Shown here one piece after another: positions 10,841-22,275 of a DNA stretch of 64,000 bases. The stretch is from Allacma fusca. Taxonomy: Eukaryota > Arthropoda > Collembola > Symphypleona > Sminthuridae. The stretch spans positions 2,191,661-2,255,660 of the forward strand of contig OX359250.1 of the NCBI GenBank assembly GCA_947179485.1, written 5' to 3'. Position 1 is the stretch's first letter, and each line of letters begins with the position of its first letter. The translations under genes and the position numbers were made by a program. The notes below the pieces were generated by a model. That model made no database searches. It had not been told where the DNA came from and saw nothing but the letters and a program-made list of their open reading frames with translations.

Positions 10841-11016
10841 CAGGGGTGGATTAATAAAATAATTTTTACCCTGGCCCTAACCCTCAAAATAGATTTGTGG
10901 GCCTTTACACATGATATCTGCAATCTGAGGGCCTTAGTCAAAAGTTTTTTTTACCCTGGCCCTAAATTTTTTACCCTGGCCGGGCCAGGGTGGGCCACCC
11001 CGTAAATCCACCCCTG
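10841..11016. mobile_element. Short hAT MITE with perfect 8-bp TSD
   Basis: The ends are CAGGGGTGGATT and AATCCACCCCTG (exact inverse), flanked by CTTATCAT at 10833-10840 and 11017-11024. The 176-bp body contains three copies of TTTTACCCTGGCC. Non-coding. Confidence 0.93.
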
Positions 11017-11249
11017 CTTATCATACTTAAAGTCGCCACAATTGTAATGCTATTACTTAACCTTAACACAACGCGGGGTAAAAGCACGGTTTATATTGGT
11101 CTAACCAATCGCCAAAATTTGGAAAACAAAAAAATTAGAATTCGGTGTGACAAAAGTTTGCATTATTACTGCCAGCTTTTAGTTACATTAGCGACACACT
11201 GCGGGTATTAATAAGCTCCTGAATTTTTGGGGACAGCCTACTTTAGTTT

Positions 11250-11640
11250 TTGCGTCTTTTCGGGTATAACACTGTACCACACTTCCTCGAGAATCTAAAG
11301 TAGCTCAGGATTGTTCTTGGCCGGATGGAGGCCAACATGGACCCTACGATATAGTGCATCCCTACAATTTACAATGGGATTCATGTTAGGTGATTGAGCA
11401 TGCCACGGGAGAATATTATTGCAGCACTTCTCAAACCACGATTTCATTGTTTTCGCTGTAAGCTTCGTGCCGTTGTCCTGCTTAAAAATTAATCAGCTGC
11501 AAATTCCTTCAGATTTTTTTAAGGGTGGACTGGTATATCTCTTTGCTCATGGTAATTTGAGTGCTAACAAGATTCCCTACACCATTAGCAGAAAAACAGC
11601 CCCATACCATCACCAAACCTAAAGCATGGGTAAAGTAATG
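11250..11640 (-). pseudogene. Tc1/mariner transposase remnant (DDE domain)
   Basis: Reading leftwards, the frame LVMVWGCFSANGVGNLV (about 11620-11570) matches the signature after the first catalytic Asp of Tc1 transposases. After a frameshift near 11509 comes KQDNGTKLTAKTMKSWFEK, containing the second catalytic Asp in the QDN motif, and then ILPWHAQSPNMNPIVNCRDA, the conserved PAQSPDLNPIE region with the final acidic residue replaced by Val. The frame then continues to a stop. The N-terminal DNA-binding half is absent; upstream on this strand there is only the minisatellite at 11760-12009. It is non-functional. Confidence 0.82.
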
Positions 11641-11759
11641 CTTATAGGAGGAAATATTTAAGATCGCAATAAGAAAATTTATCTCCTTGTTTGGCGGTAG
11701 ACTTCTGGAACCCTTGCTATAGTCCAGTTGGACTTTTCCACACTCTTGGCTGTCCTTTG

Positions 11760-12009
11760 TACTGATTTTGGTACAAGTAGTACAAGTGGTACAAGTTTTG
11801 ACACAAGTACTGATTTTGGTACAAGTAGTAAAGTGGTACAAGTTTTGACACAAGTACTGATTTTGGTACAAGTAGTAAAGTGGTACAAGTTTTGACACAA
11901 GTACTGATTTTGGTACAAGTAGTAAAGTGGTACAAGTTTTGACACAAGTAATTACTGATTTTGGTACAAGTAGTAAAGTGGTACAAGTTTTGACTCAAGT
12001 ACTGATTTT
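11760..12009. repeat. 47-bp minisatellite, about five copies
   Basis: The unit TACTGATTTTGGTACAAGTA plus GTAAAGTGGTACAAG and TTTTGACACAAG repeats head to tail. The first copy has one extra base, one copy has a small ATTA insertion, and the last ends in GGG. Because 47 is not a multiple of three and the unit lacks stops in several frames, it creates three overlapping spurious open frames (YYLYQNQYLCQN repeats). It directly abuts the Tc1 remnant. Confidence 0.95.
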
Positions 12010-12527
12010 GGGATCTCTATTCTCCCTTGTATTTATTCTGACTGGAGTCATACACTATTCACTCATAATTCTCTTTAGTGTTTCTCATATTCCCCCTCGC
12101 ACCTGCAGCGTACCACCTCCAGGAAACTCTACTACAAGTTCACCTATTACTATCGTCTCCTCCAGGACCTTACATGTACGACGTGGCAACTAAAGATAAG
12201 TTGGCTCGATCCCATCCCAACCTCAATTCTCGAAGTGTGGATGTCCCATCAGAGGTGTTTGCCATCCATCAAAGATTGGTACATGAGATGTACCCAAGAT
12301 GTGTGACTCCCCTCCGTTTTGCAACTCTTTTTTCTAGCTATTATTACAGGAGGCCTTCATTTACTTTCTTCAATGTTTTCATGTTTTCAAATTCTATGGT
12401 CCAAACCCAAAAATAAATATTTTGCGTCTTGAGATTGGTTTGATAAGTGAACATTTTATAAACTTCTACGTTCTCTTACCAGAATTTGTGCAGGCTACAA
12501 ATAAGTTGCATATATTTCAACAAAAAA

Positions 12528-12665
12528 CCCATGTTTTTGCACTGTCTCGTTTATTGCTTACTCTCGCTACTCTCGTTTACGAAATATCTCGTTCTCGTAT
12601 TTTTTACAGAAACGAGAACGAGACAAACGAGAATTTTAAAACCAACTAGATACTCACCCCTAGTG
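12528..12665. repeat. TCTCGTT-motif foldback fragment
   Basis: ATCTCGTTCTCGT and ACGAGAACGAGA face each other across TTTTTTACAG, and the right edge ends ACTCACCCCTA, which looks like a hAT-type terminus (TAGGGGTGAGT when inverted). No left terminus is seen. Confidence 0.4.
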
Positions 12666-12814
12666 GGCAACAAAGACAAATCTGAATCTCGGGGAACTTG
12701 TCAAAGAAGAACAACGATATCCATTGAAGTAGAGGCTGAGGAGAATCCAGGAACTGCAGCCCGGAGTGGATGGTCTTATGCGCGTAGTTACCCTGCAAAG
12801 TGACCTTAAGTACA

Positions 12815-12838
12815 ATATATATATATATATATATATAT
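12815..12838. repeat. (TA)n microsatellite
   Basis: Twelve consecutive AT/TA dinucleotides. Confidence 0.95.
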
Positions 12839-12839
12839 T

Positions 12840-14344
12840 CGAATTACAACTTGATGCATCTACCTGCTTATGGAAAAGACTATTATTAACTACGAATCCG
12901 ACTAAGATCGCACAGGCTTTTCTTACCACAATCTATACATACAATGTGTATTTGCATGTGTTTATAACCACATATAATTGTTTGAGGTAAAACGGATGAC
13001 CCGATGTCCATCAAAGACAATATGCTTCTTGATTACTTTTCATCCAAGCTGCTTCTACAAAAAAATTAAATTGCCTGTTGCCATTGTTTGGGCTGCTATC
13101 GTGATGATACAACCAGATGAGCAGACACCCCGACGATGGCTACGAGTCTTTCAACTTTGCTTGGACCCTAGAATTTAAAATACATGTTCACTGCTGTTTT
13201 AAACTTCTAAAAAGCACATTTAGGAGCGATTGTGAAATTCGGAAAGCTGCAATAAACTTTTGGCTTGGATATCTTAACTAGGACTTGGAGAGCAAATGCC
13301 ACCATGATGACACCTTTGGAGACATACAGCCACAAGCCACAACTAGACATAAATCCAGAAGTAATAAGTATAGAATCAAAAGCAATATCTTGTTCGAATC
13401 GCCTGGGTAACCTGGGTAATTTTAATTGATTGTAATCTGCAAGTTGTAAATTGAAATCAATTTCAAATAAAAAAGGCATTTTAGTTGTTGATTCAATTTC
13501 AAGTCAACTATCAATTCACGAGTTGTAATTGAGAGCTTCCACCAATTCAATTTCAAATAGATCCGTTGTCAAGAATTGATAGTTGAAGTTAATAATTGAC
13601 AACTAGTGCTTGTTACAGTAAGCATGCGCGCAAAGACAAGAAGGTTAATCAAAGATAAAGACAAGATTAAACAACTTCCTACCAAATGCTACTGAATACT
13701 GGAAAAATTACAAGCTCAACCATAATAATTAACCAACAAATATTGAATTCGAAGATATGCTTGAAATTCACATGAAACGACACTACGATTCAAATATGTA
13801 TTCGAGTGGTATCTTCCCGAGCACTCCACAAAACTGCATATTTGAAAAATGGTGTTCTTAGTTGGTTGAAGGTTTTGCATTTCGTTATACGTGAACAATA
13901 GTTTTTATTTTGTAAGCTTTGAGCATAAATACATTGTATTTATTTTGCCATACTTTATGATAATGAACCTGCATATGCTAATCTTTCAAAGAATTATAAT
14001 TACAACAACAATTATAATTTTACAACCTAAATGTGTAATTTTACAGCAATTAAATTGACCAGGTGTAGGCAAAGCTATTTTCGTCGAATTTATTTTCATA
14101 ATTGTTTTTTCTACTAGTACACACCTGTAGGAAGTTAAACTAGAAAATCAATTTCAAGTCAACTTCAATTTGCGGAAGTTTTAAAAGTTGTGATTGACAA
14201 CTTCTACTATTGATGCTGCTACTTGATTACTAGAAATTGATTATTTGCCTTGTATTTGATTTACCAAAGAGCAATTACAATTTACCACTACAAATTGAAT
14301 TGAAAATTCAATTTCAATTACAACTTCAACTTACGCAGGAAATT
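12840..14344. repeat. Intergenic; probable decayed foldback element at about 13410-14338
   Basis: CCTGGGTAA near 13410 and TTACGCAGG near 14330 could be inverted ends. Just inside each lie many CAATTTCAA/TTGAAATTG motifs in opposite orientations. No target duplication is evident, so the element is tentative. No exon is seen. Confidence 0.35.
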
Positions 14345-14492
14345 GCGTTGTGGGGAGCCCTAACAGTGATGTTCATAGTACCGGGAAATGTTGTCCCCTA
14401 TACACATCACCTTTATAAGCATCGTCTTATACAATGTATAAATGGGAATCGGGACTGTAAATCCCAATTCCTTATAGCGAGAGTCCACTGTA
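14345..14492. repeat. Pogo-like MITE fragment
   Basis: The right edge CCTTATAGCGAGAGTCCACTG then TA is a pogo-type terminus. The internal TATAAATGGGAATCGGGACT closely resembles the sequence inside the element at 55446-55607. The left terminus is not recognisable. Confidence 0.6.
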
Positions 14493-14842
14493 GTAAGAAA
14501 AGTACATTGAAAAGTAACAAGACTCACACAACTAATTCAATCAGTGTAGGCAACACAAACACCTCGACACACATCGACAGTACCCCTCAAAATTTTTATG
14601 AAAGATGCTGATATAAATCAGCAATTTTATTTATCAAGTAATTTATTTCCACACTTCCAGTGTAACCATCACAAACTTATACGTAATACTTATACACGAA
14701 CTGAAGGACTCCTACAAATACATACTCCTTTCACATATAATGAAGCACTCCTCAGTGCGATCTATGGACAATTTCCACGAATATGTTCATGCTTACATTA
14801 TTATAACATAGACTAAATCTATGGCAAGCATCACACAACAAT

Positions 14843-15061
14843 TTAATTCATCTCTTCTTCCGCTGACGCTGTAGTCGCAGTTGCATCTCCTCTTGTACTC
14901 TGGGTTTGGATAATCTTCGATTGGAAGGTTCTTCTGGTTAAACTGGAAACATTATTCCATCTCCCATTACATCTGTTTCCAGGGCAAACTTGAGATTCTT
15001 TGACGTAAGCCTCACAGCAATGACGGTGGGTTGAAACACCACATAGTGGACACTCATAACC
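14843..15061 (-). CDS. NSMCE1: NSE1 exon 5 (rest of RING-like domain, stop)
   Basis: Acceptor GTTAG, then GYECPLCGVSTHRHCCEAY and VCPGNRCNGRW complete the C4HC3 domain. A basic, Thr/Gln-rich tail of about 35 residues ends in EEEMN and TAA at 14845-14843. Confidence 0.87.
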   Translation of the reverse strand, partial: GYECPLCGVSTHRHCCEAYVKESQVCPGNRCNGRWNNVSSLTRRTFQSKIIQTQSTRGDATATTASAEEEMN

Positions 15062-18000
15062 CTAACAGATAACCCGAACAAAATATCGTGATTTAAAACA
15101 AGACAAAAAGATTAGACATGAAACATTTAGAAGTTATACAACTAACTGTATGAAATAGTAAACGTAAAAATCATACATGCAACATCGGCTGCGAACAAAT
15201 TTTGCAGCTCTTGAGAAGATCAGGGTAATTTTCCTGCAGGACTCCTAAAAATTCTTCTAGAGCTCTAGACCCCAAAGTTAAGGATTGCTCGTCGTCGTTC
15301 TCCTAAAATATTTAAAACATTCATGACTATGGAGAAAAATTCGAATGAACTTGAGTCATTTTATCTTACAACGACCAATTGTACGCTGTACATGGCTTTG
15401 CATAGGCTCACAATGTAAAATACCTGGTAATGGTAACTTATGTTCATTGAGGTACAATATTATACCGACGCACATTATACATACGACGCATTAATAAATT
15501 ACAAATGTGATTAGTAGACCTGTTATACTTTCTTATCTGGTACATAGGGATTTAATATGAAGATCAAACCTGGTGAAATACATGGAATTTTCACTGGCGT
15601 GCATTAAGGAACATATACAATTCGTCAAGATTTAACTTATAACCTGCCCAACTTGTCAAGTTGTACCATGGTAGAAAGTTCAGTGCACCATACATTTACT
15701 GAACCACAAATGTATGTATGTACATGTCAAAGGGTACGTTTGAAAGAATGGTTTGGGGCGGGATATTGGGCAAAAGGAAGAAGAATCATGTAATTATATA
15801 CTCGATATCAACCGGATCTGAATTGATGCTGCCAAGGAATATTACGTAAATTATACCACGCATATTTTGATGACACCATCAACATACTTGACATCAACTG
15901 ACGCTATCTAAGTAATCTAAGTATCTAAGTAACTTGTACCGTATGTATATCTTATCGAATATCAATGTAGTGATCAGTGAATAAACATTAACAAGCTGTG
16001 GGTATAATCTGAATCAGTGGTTAGGACTAGGATCAGTGTTTTAATTGGGCTGGTGAAAGACAGTTTTCAAATTCGATGTAAAATTTGATACGCAAGCTTC
16101 AAATCCAAAATAAAACTAAAATACGTAATTAAAACGAATACATGTAAAATCCTTCCATGGATCTTCCTTTTTGAAAAAAATTTGCTTGGAATAAGTCATG
16201 GAAAACTCTCTTATGTACGCTAAAGGAGCGATAATGGTTATAGTGTACGTGTTTCTGCCAAAATGAAACTGTCTATAACCGTAAATCATTGCTGCACTGA
16301 TTGTGAGTTAATTCGACAATACAGCCTAGCCATTACCATTTCTGGCAAAATGCCAGCCGAGAATGCCGGGTACTTCGGGAGTTTTAACGTGGGCAGGCAA
16401 CCCTGACATACATCAAAAATAAAATAGATTAAATGGCCCGTGCAACAAATTTTGTTTCATTTTTGAGTGTTATAACTTTTGAATGTAATCAAAATCATTA
16501 ACAGACTACAATGGCTAATTGTAATTAATAATTAGTTGCCAAAAAGAATACAAAATATAACTTTTACAAAAATCATTGACTTTGTTTTAAATCCTTTACC
16601 GAAATAACTTGAATTTTTGAGCATGTGGGAAGGAACAAATGAGAAGCCTGAACAAAAATTTGCTGGGAAACAAGCCCATGTAAGTACTTGGGTTAAGAGT
16701 GAAACAAAGGATTTTCGCGGGAAAAAAGGTCCCTTATATCCACATGCAGCCTTCCGATATATCGAGTTGAAACGTTCAAGTACTTACTGTTAGAAGTTTC
16801 CTTAATGGCTAACATTAAAAATTCAATTTTTGTTTGAAATTCTTTTGAAAATTCTTTCTTGAACTTTACGGAAGTTAACACGTAAAATTTGAACTGAGAC
16901 AGGAGGAACCCGAAATATTGACATTTGGCTACCTCTAGTGCCAAACTGTCACGAAGTTTAATGTAGCTTGGAAGACTTTAGCTAAAACATCAGATCACAA
17001 AATATATTCTTGTTCCTAAGGATTCCTAGTAAAACTGTGTTGATTGGGATACTTCGAAGAGGTGCAACAAATATTCAAAATGGGAGCTATTTGAAGCATT
17101 TGGGCAACCCAGGTTAAGAACAAAATTGTGTGTAACTTAAAATAATTAATATATGCTATATGTTTAACAGCATTACTAATATTGAGTTAAAGGCGGTGGT
17201 TGTACAAAGCAGTTTATTTTTGAAACATACGTTCATTGACTATTTTTAGTTGACCGTTACTACACTACTGAACTGAATATCTGAATATAGCTTGGAGAGA
17301 ACAAATTCCGTCGTTTTAGACGTTCACATTAGGTTAATTCAACTCGAAAGGATCGGAACTATCGTAGTGACGGCGCTCCCCCCTGTGGAAATAATCTTAC
17401 ACTCCATGTATCCCAAAAGTTCACCCACCAGAGTCCTTACATGCATTGGTAGTGTTTCTTATCGAGACAAAAAACTAGTCCCGACTACCGTAAAGTTCCG
17501 AACCCAATGAAATCTTGTAATCAGTTCCTATACCCGAAATTTCGGTTCGGAAAATTATAATACTGAAACGGGAAAACATATATTTTGTGTCCCGGTATCG
17601 ATACTATCCCGAAACCGAATGGCCCGATATTGGTTTATCCCGAACCGTTCCGAATCAGTACCGGTAACAGATTGAAATATTTAATCCACCATTTTAAGTA
17701 TCAGTTTACGCTTTCCACGCACTTATCTAATCTACAATTCCCAGGTGCTCTAAGCAACTTATTTTACTCTTCTTCGACGCATTATGCTTTCAAACAATAC
17801 CTTCGTACCAGTAACAAGTTGGACCTGGTTTCGTAATTGGTTTCCTGACATTTGACGTCCAATATTATTTTTGTTGGGTCTTGGGTTTCCTTGACAAAGT
17901 ATATAGAATTCGCTTCATCTTAATTAAAATCCTAATTTAAGAGCCACGCAGAAAAATACTATACAAGAGAAAGTAACGAAGAGTTCGCATGGGATAGTGC

Positions 18001-21000
18001 AAATCTGTGCAGAATGTAAAACGCACATGGTAAGTAACTAAAACCATGTGCATTCGGGTTTCGCATTTTCTGCTACACATTTTTTTCCGCCAGACTATGT
18101 TACGTGTTCGGGACTATCGGTACGAAAACTTCGGTTTCGGGACATTTAACTTAACATACCTTTCCCGATCGGTACTACATTACCGGTTTCATTTTCAAAG
18201 CGAATACGCTCCGATTTTATCGGATCTGATTCAGTTTTCCCGTTTCCGTCCCGGTAGTGCAAACGGAAAATTTCCGTGATACCGGGAACTTCCCGTTCCA
18301 ATACTGATACCGTCGGTATTCCCGCCTCGATAAGAAACTCTATGAATTGGTGAACAAGCAAGACAAATTAAAATAAGTGAAATTTGAACAAATGAATAGT
18401 TATTGTTAATGTTTCTGGCCAATACTGTCGACTTTAATCTCTGAATATGCATGCTGGAGTACTGTGAAAGAAAACAGCAAATAGAATGAAAGGTAAAGTG
18501 AAACATGTTTCTTGTTGTGAAGTGGGGGACAATTAGTTACTGGTGTGTGGAGAGACTTTGCTGTGTAATAGTTACAAAGTGAGACGGCACCGGGTCTGGA
18601 AAAAGTTCTAAACACCCGACTAACAAAATTTGGGACTTCCCCTACTCAAACACGAAATTTCCCGACGACCATTTTCAAAATTTTTCCGACTACGTCGATT
18701 TTTCCCGTCGACCCCGCCAGCTAAATTTTCCGACTACGTCTATTTTTGCCGGTGACCCCGCCAGGGAAAATTCCAAATAAATTCCGACTTCGTCGGTTTT
18801 TCCTCGCGATCCCGGCAGCCAAATTTTCGTAAATTTTCCGACTACGTCGATTTTTCCCGGCTGCCCCGTATCAAATTTTTGTAAATTTTCCGGCTGCGTC
18901 CATTTTTCCCGGCGACCCCGCCAGAGAAAATTCCAGAAAAATTTCGACTTCGTCGAGTTTTCCCGACGATCCAGCCAACCAAAATTTTGACATTTTTCCT
19001 ATTTCCCCGGTATCTAAAATCCCCGACTATGACGGGTCACTTCCCCGACTAACTGGTTTCGCAGGTTAGGAAACTTTTTCCAGACCCGGACAGCACTATC
19101 CAAAAATGCGTTCCTACCAAGTAAGGCCGGGGTATCGGTCCAATATCCTATTCTAATTCCAATTCTGGTCCAATATTATGGGATACGTTGAATACTATTG
19201 GATCAGAATAAGAATCAGTGTTGGAACAATATTTTTTGACAGTTTTCCCGGAGTGGGTATTTAATTTAACATGTTCTGAAAGTTTTTTGTATTAGAATAA
19301 TTATCGTATATTTAAAAATATCCATAATCGCATTTAGTATTTTTTTGAAATACTTAATCCAATACTTCAGGTACGGAAAATGTCGATAGTATTGAAAGGC
19401 TGATAGGTTTAATCTAGACACTGGTAGTCTATTCAATTTTTAAGTGTAAAATATAATTACATATGAAAAATGCGAGACTTTTTGGAGCGGAGGAAAATTG
19501 ATACACACTCACATGTAATTTCGTTACTTTACTATGCATTTACCAAAGAACTTCAGTGCTACATTGTGTAAAGGACAAATTGGCTTTAGTTGCGCATTAC
19601 ATTTGAAACACAATTACATGAATTAGTTCTACTGTTCATAAGAAGGGTTACTCAGGTATTTGGCTATATTTTTGTTGCAAAGAATCCTGTATCGTCAACT
19701 TACAAGAATAATACCAAGAAGACTTGCTACCAAGTGTATTCCTGGTGCAACTTATGGGATTGCTAATTTTCGTCAGAGTTAATGAGCAGAGTCTTTTCAT
19801 CTCATCTCAATGGACACTTGATATCATGTTTATTCAACGTGTTGTCAAAAATTCAACTCTAAATAGACACTATGCATGTTTCTGGTGCAGTCAATGAGGA
19901 TTCTGTGTGGGCGGGAGCACCTCGGGAAATCAAAGCCAACTGTATAAAGAATTGGTGTTTGACACATTTGGGTAAACATAGTATGTCAGTGTACCACGTA
20001 CATTTACGATACAACAAGTGCCTTGACAAAAATTTTGTATGATGCATTTTTCCTGGTACCAGAAATTTCTAGGGTGTACCAACCTATTTGCATCAAATAT
20101 ACACTCGGTATCACGTAATGGGAAGAAAAGTATATCCTAATGTATGTATTTTATAATATTTTACCTCGTTCTCCGAATCGCCAGTTATCGCAAAATAAGC
20201 CAGATTTATCAGCTTCCGATAAAATTTCTTTCCCTCGGCATAAGTATAATGAGTTTTGGTATGCTTTCGTACAATAGTCAAACATTCCCTGAAAGGGATT
20301 GACAAAGTCTCATTCTTATATAGCATGGATTGAATGCACTCGTTGATGATGGCGATTTCTGGTTTTTTAAACTCAGTCTGGAACCTATTGAAAATACTTT
20401 ATAATTATAAAAATTTGATTATTACTACCTACTAACACATGAAGCTTTGACTTCATGGTCACAAACACAAAGACTATCGAGAAAACTCACTTGGTCATCG
20501 CACTGTGTCTGTCGACTCTCACGGTGTAATACTTCCTCCCAGTGATTTCGCAATGGACACTCCTCAAAATCATATTGTATTTGCAAATATCCCGATTGAT
20601 TTGCTGAACGATGCTTACAATACTTTCCGTCGTAGAGCAGTTAGACTGAACAGGAACTAAATCACATAAATACAAGTATCTGATATTCTAAATTCCCGAC
20701 ATAAAAATAATCGAACACCCATCGGTGGCCAATCTACCACACACCAGCTTTTGAAATCATAAATCATAACAGATCCATAACTGCAAGAAACAAATAAAAT
20801 TAAAAATCATTACTTACATTTGAAAAACACAGAAGCCCGGTCGACTGTGGCTTTAATTTCACTGACACTCATAATTCCCCTTTTCATAATACTAGCAAGT
20901 ACATAAGAGGACAAGTTGTTGTCCCAAGAGTTGAAACTCGTTGATCCGTTCCCAGAACTTTCAGTAGCCGTATCAGAATCACTTCCGTTACTCGCCCTAT

Positions 21001-21094
21001 CCTCAAAGGGTTCAACTAATTCCCTACGGGTTTCCCTAATTCCTTCAGCTACACCTCTAGACCCGGACGATCCAGCAACCGCTTTCTCTGACAT
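14843..21094 (-). CDS. NSMCE1: SMC5-SMC6 complex subunit NSE1 (five coding exons)
   Basis: The coding exons are 21094-20818, 20656-20491, 20384-20165, 15302-15177 and 15061-14843. All have GT-AG borders and compatible phases (1, 2, 0, 0), giving 335 residues. NSE1 is the RING-like subunit of the nuclear SMC5/6 complex; it pairs with NSE3 (MAGE) and supports DNA repair and chromosome segregation. The N-terminal 60 residues are Ser/Gly/Glu-rich and absent from the 266-residue vertebrate protein. Residues about 65-220 match the winged-helix region (SYVLASIMKRGIMS; RDICKYNMILRSV). The C-terminal RING-like domain follows SLTLGSRALEEFL and ligates metal through C254, C257, C267, C270, H275, C278, C289 and C294 (C4HC3), followed by the conserved Trp after the last Cys pair. 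The last Cys pair is spaced x4 rather than the vertebrate x2. The Met at 21094 is the first in frame. Identification is strong from the C-terminal half; the exon joins are inferred. Confidence 0.88.
15177..15302 (-). CDS. NSMCE1: NSE1 exon 4 (first RING cysteines)
   Basis: Exactly 42 codons in phase 0, bordered by TTTTAG and GTATGA. Encodes LTLGSRALEEFLGVLQENYP then KSCKICSQPMLH, which carries the first zinc-ligand pair. Confidence 0.87.
15303..17441 (-). other. NSE1 intron 3, 3' half
   Basis: Intronic, AT-rich. A CAGCC...GGCAGGCAACCCTG stretch at 16323-16403 looks like a tiny hAT-derived remnant with GCCGGCATT-type motifs; the rest shows nothing identifiable. Confidence 0.6.
17450..18342. 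mobile_element. hAT-like MITE, family copy 1 (inside NSE1 intron 3)
   Basis: The ends TAGTGTTTCTTATCGAG and CTCGATAAGAAACTCTA are inverted (one mismatch). The flanks TGCATTGG and TGAATTGG match at seven of eight. Both ends are packed with CCCGAAACCG and GGTACCG motifs. The interior (GCGCACATGGTAAGTAA region) is shared with the copy at 51862-52702. Confidence 0.85.
18591..19088. mobile_element. hAT-like MITE with internal tandem repeats (inside NSE1 intron 3)
   Basis: The ends CGGGTCTGGAAAAAGTT and AACTTTTTCCAGACCCG are exactly inverted. The flanks GACGGCAC and GACAGCAC match at seven of eight. Between them lie about six tandem units of roughly 45-56 bp, each with TTTCCGACTACGTCGATTTT followed by CCCGGCGACCCCGCCAG. 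Confidence 0.88.
19097..20164 (-). other. NSE1 intron 3, 5' end, with a possible repeat at 19126-19400
   Basis: GGGGTATCGGTCCAATATCC and later AATACTATTGGATC motifs resemble the CAGGG-ended MITE family (7506, 61391), but no termini or target duplication were found. The remainder is unremarkable. Confidence 0.35.
20165..20384 (-). CDS. NSMCE1: NSE1 exon 3
   Basis: Acceptor AATAG, donor GTAAAA. Encodes the helical segment from KFQTEFKKPEIAII to FAITGDSENE and ends in phase 0. It includes YAEGKKFYRKLINLAYF, aligned with the KKEAEQVLQKFVQNKWL part of the winged-helix region. Confidence 0.83.
20491..20656 (-). CDS. NSMCE1: NSE1 exon 2
   Basis: Acceptor TTTAG at 20657-20661, donor GTGAGT after 20491. 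Contains INRDICKYNMILRSVHCEI and KYYTVRV, equivalent to the INSVLESLYIEIKRGV/PIYALVN region of vertebrate NSE1. Confidence 0.85.
20818..21094 (-). CDS. NSMCE1: NSE1 exon 1 (start codon, disordered N-terminus)
   Basis: Encodes MSEKAVAGSSG onwards: 60 residues of acidic, Ser/Gly-rich sequence, then NNLSSYVLASIMKRGIMSVS, the start of the family's conserved region. It ends at FFK plus one base, before donor GTAAGT (20817-20812). Confidence 0.85.
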
Positions 21095-21660
21095 CCTTTT
21101 GTATTTATGGCTTCAATCAGATCTCAAGTCTCAACTTTATCAATGTATGAACCAAACGCTGAATGTTAATTCACCCGAATATTGACGATTTCCACAAATT
21201 TTAATAATCTACAAAAAATCTAACAAATGTTTCTGGTTATCGCTAGTGTGTAGGATATACAGACGCTTAGAATAAATATCAACAGAGGAGAACAAATTAA
21301 ACAGGAAGTAGTCCAGCTTCAATGTGTACTGGAAGTGAGTGGACGCCAACTAAATTTCTACCAAGCTCAGAGGTTCATTCAGTTCTTACGTCACAGTGTT
21401 TAGGTATGAAATCTACCGCCCAAACCCAAACCAGTAACGTCTAACGCCCTACGTTCTTCCCTCATTCCTAACGCCCACGCAGTAACGCCCAACGCTCCCC
21501 CGAACCCCAAATGTAACAACAAATCAGTTCCTCCACGTCACACAGTTGGCTTTAATGGTTCTTCCCACGCTAATTTAAACACAACTGGAAGCACACACAG
21601 AATGTCAGAAGTCGTAAAAACAACTAATAACGACAACCCGAACCCGAACCCATCGCCCAG
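21095..21660. other. Upstream flank of NSE1
   Basis: The presumed 5' UTR and promoter. It has a relatively GC-richer stretch with repeated AACGCCCAACG motifs at 21410-21500, but I see no TATA box or other clear promoter element. Confidence 0.4.
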
Positions 21661-22275
21661 CTAGACATGTTCATACCGATACGATATTATCGTTCATATC
21701 GTACATTTTTTACAAATGATATAGCACGATATTCATCGGGGTTTCCCAACGATATGTCACATGATTATTTCGTACATTGGTGGGTAATAATAATAATTGC
21801 TCATTTTTTTGACAAAAATGCAAGCAAAACCTGTGGAAAAAGTCATTGACGGTGATTGGTATGTTTTCTAAATGACCATTTTACTACTTTAAAAAATCAT
21901 ACTCCAACGAATTCGGTCTAAACATATTGAAGATTTTTTGTTGATTTTATGCCTGATCCATTTAACAGTCAACATTAATGATTTGGCCGTCATTCTAATA
22001 CATAGGGTTTAACATGTTTCCGAATAGAGATGCGCGACTATAATTTTGGATTTTCTCTATATTGTTGAAGTTCTAAAAGTTAGAAGCTTTAATGACTTAA
22101 GTTCCCTAATGAGGTTATCCGAATACGGGCGTCAGTTTTGAATGTTATGATGAACAGAATTTTTATGGTGCAATTATTACGTGGAGTTATAATGTTTTCT
22201 TATTGATGCTCATGCCGTGCATTAAAATCTTTGAAATGCTTCGAGTTGTACATATTTTCAACTAGATGTATTTCT

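Noticed and set aside
11679..11998. Three overlapping frames with YYLYQNQYLCQN repeats
   Set aside because: They are translations of the 47-bp minisatellite in its three frames, not a repeat protein.
11760..12009. Regularly repeated array that might suggest CRISPR
   Set aside because: Units are contiguous with no unique spacers, and the genome is eukaryotic; it is a minisatellite.
12078..12416. 112-codon plus-strand open frame
   Set aside because: No domain, low complexity, and ends in AT-rich repeat; not distinguishable from chance.
13410..14338. A possible hAT element with CCTGGGTAA ends
   Set aside because: Kept only as a tentative repeat: flanks do not match and the ends agree over just nine bases.
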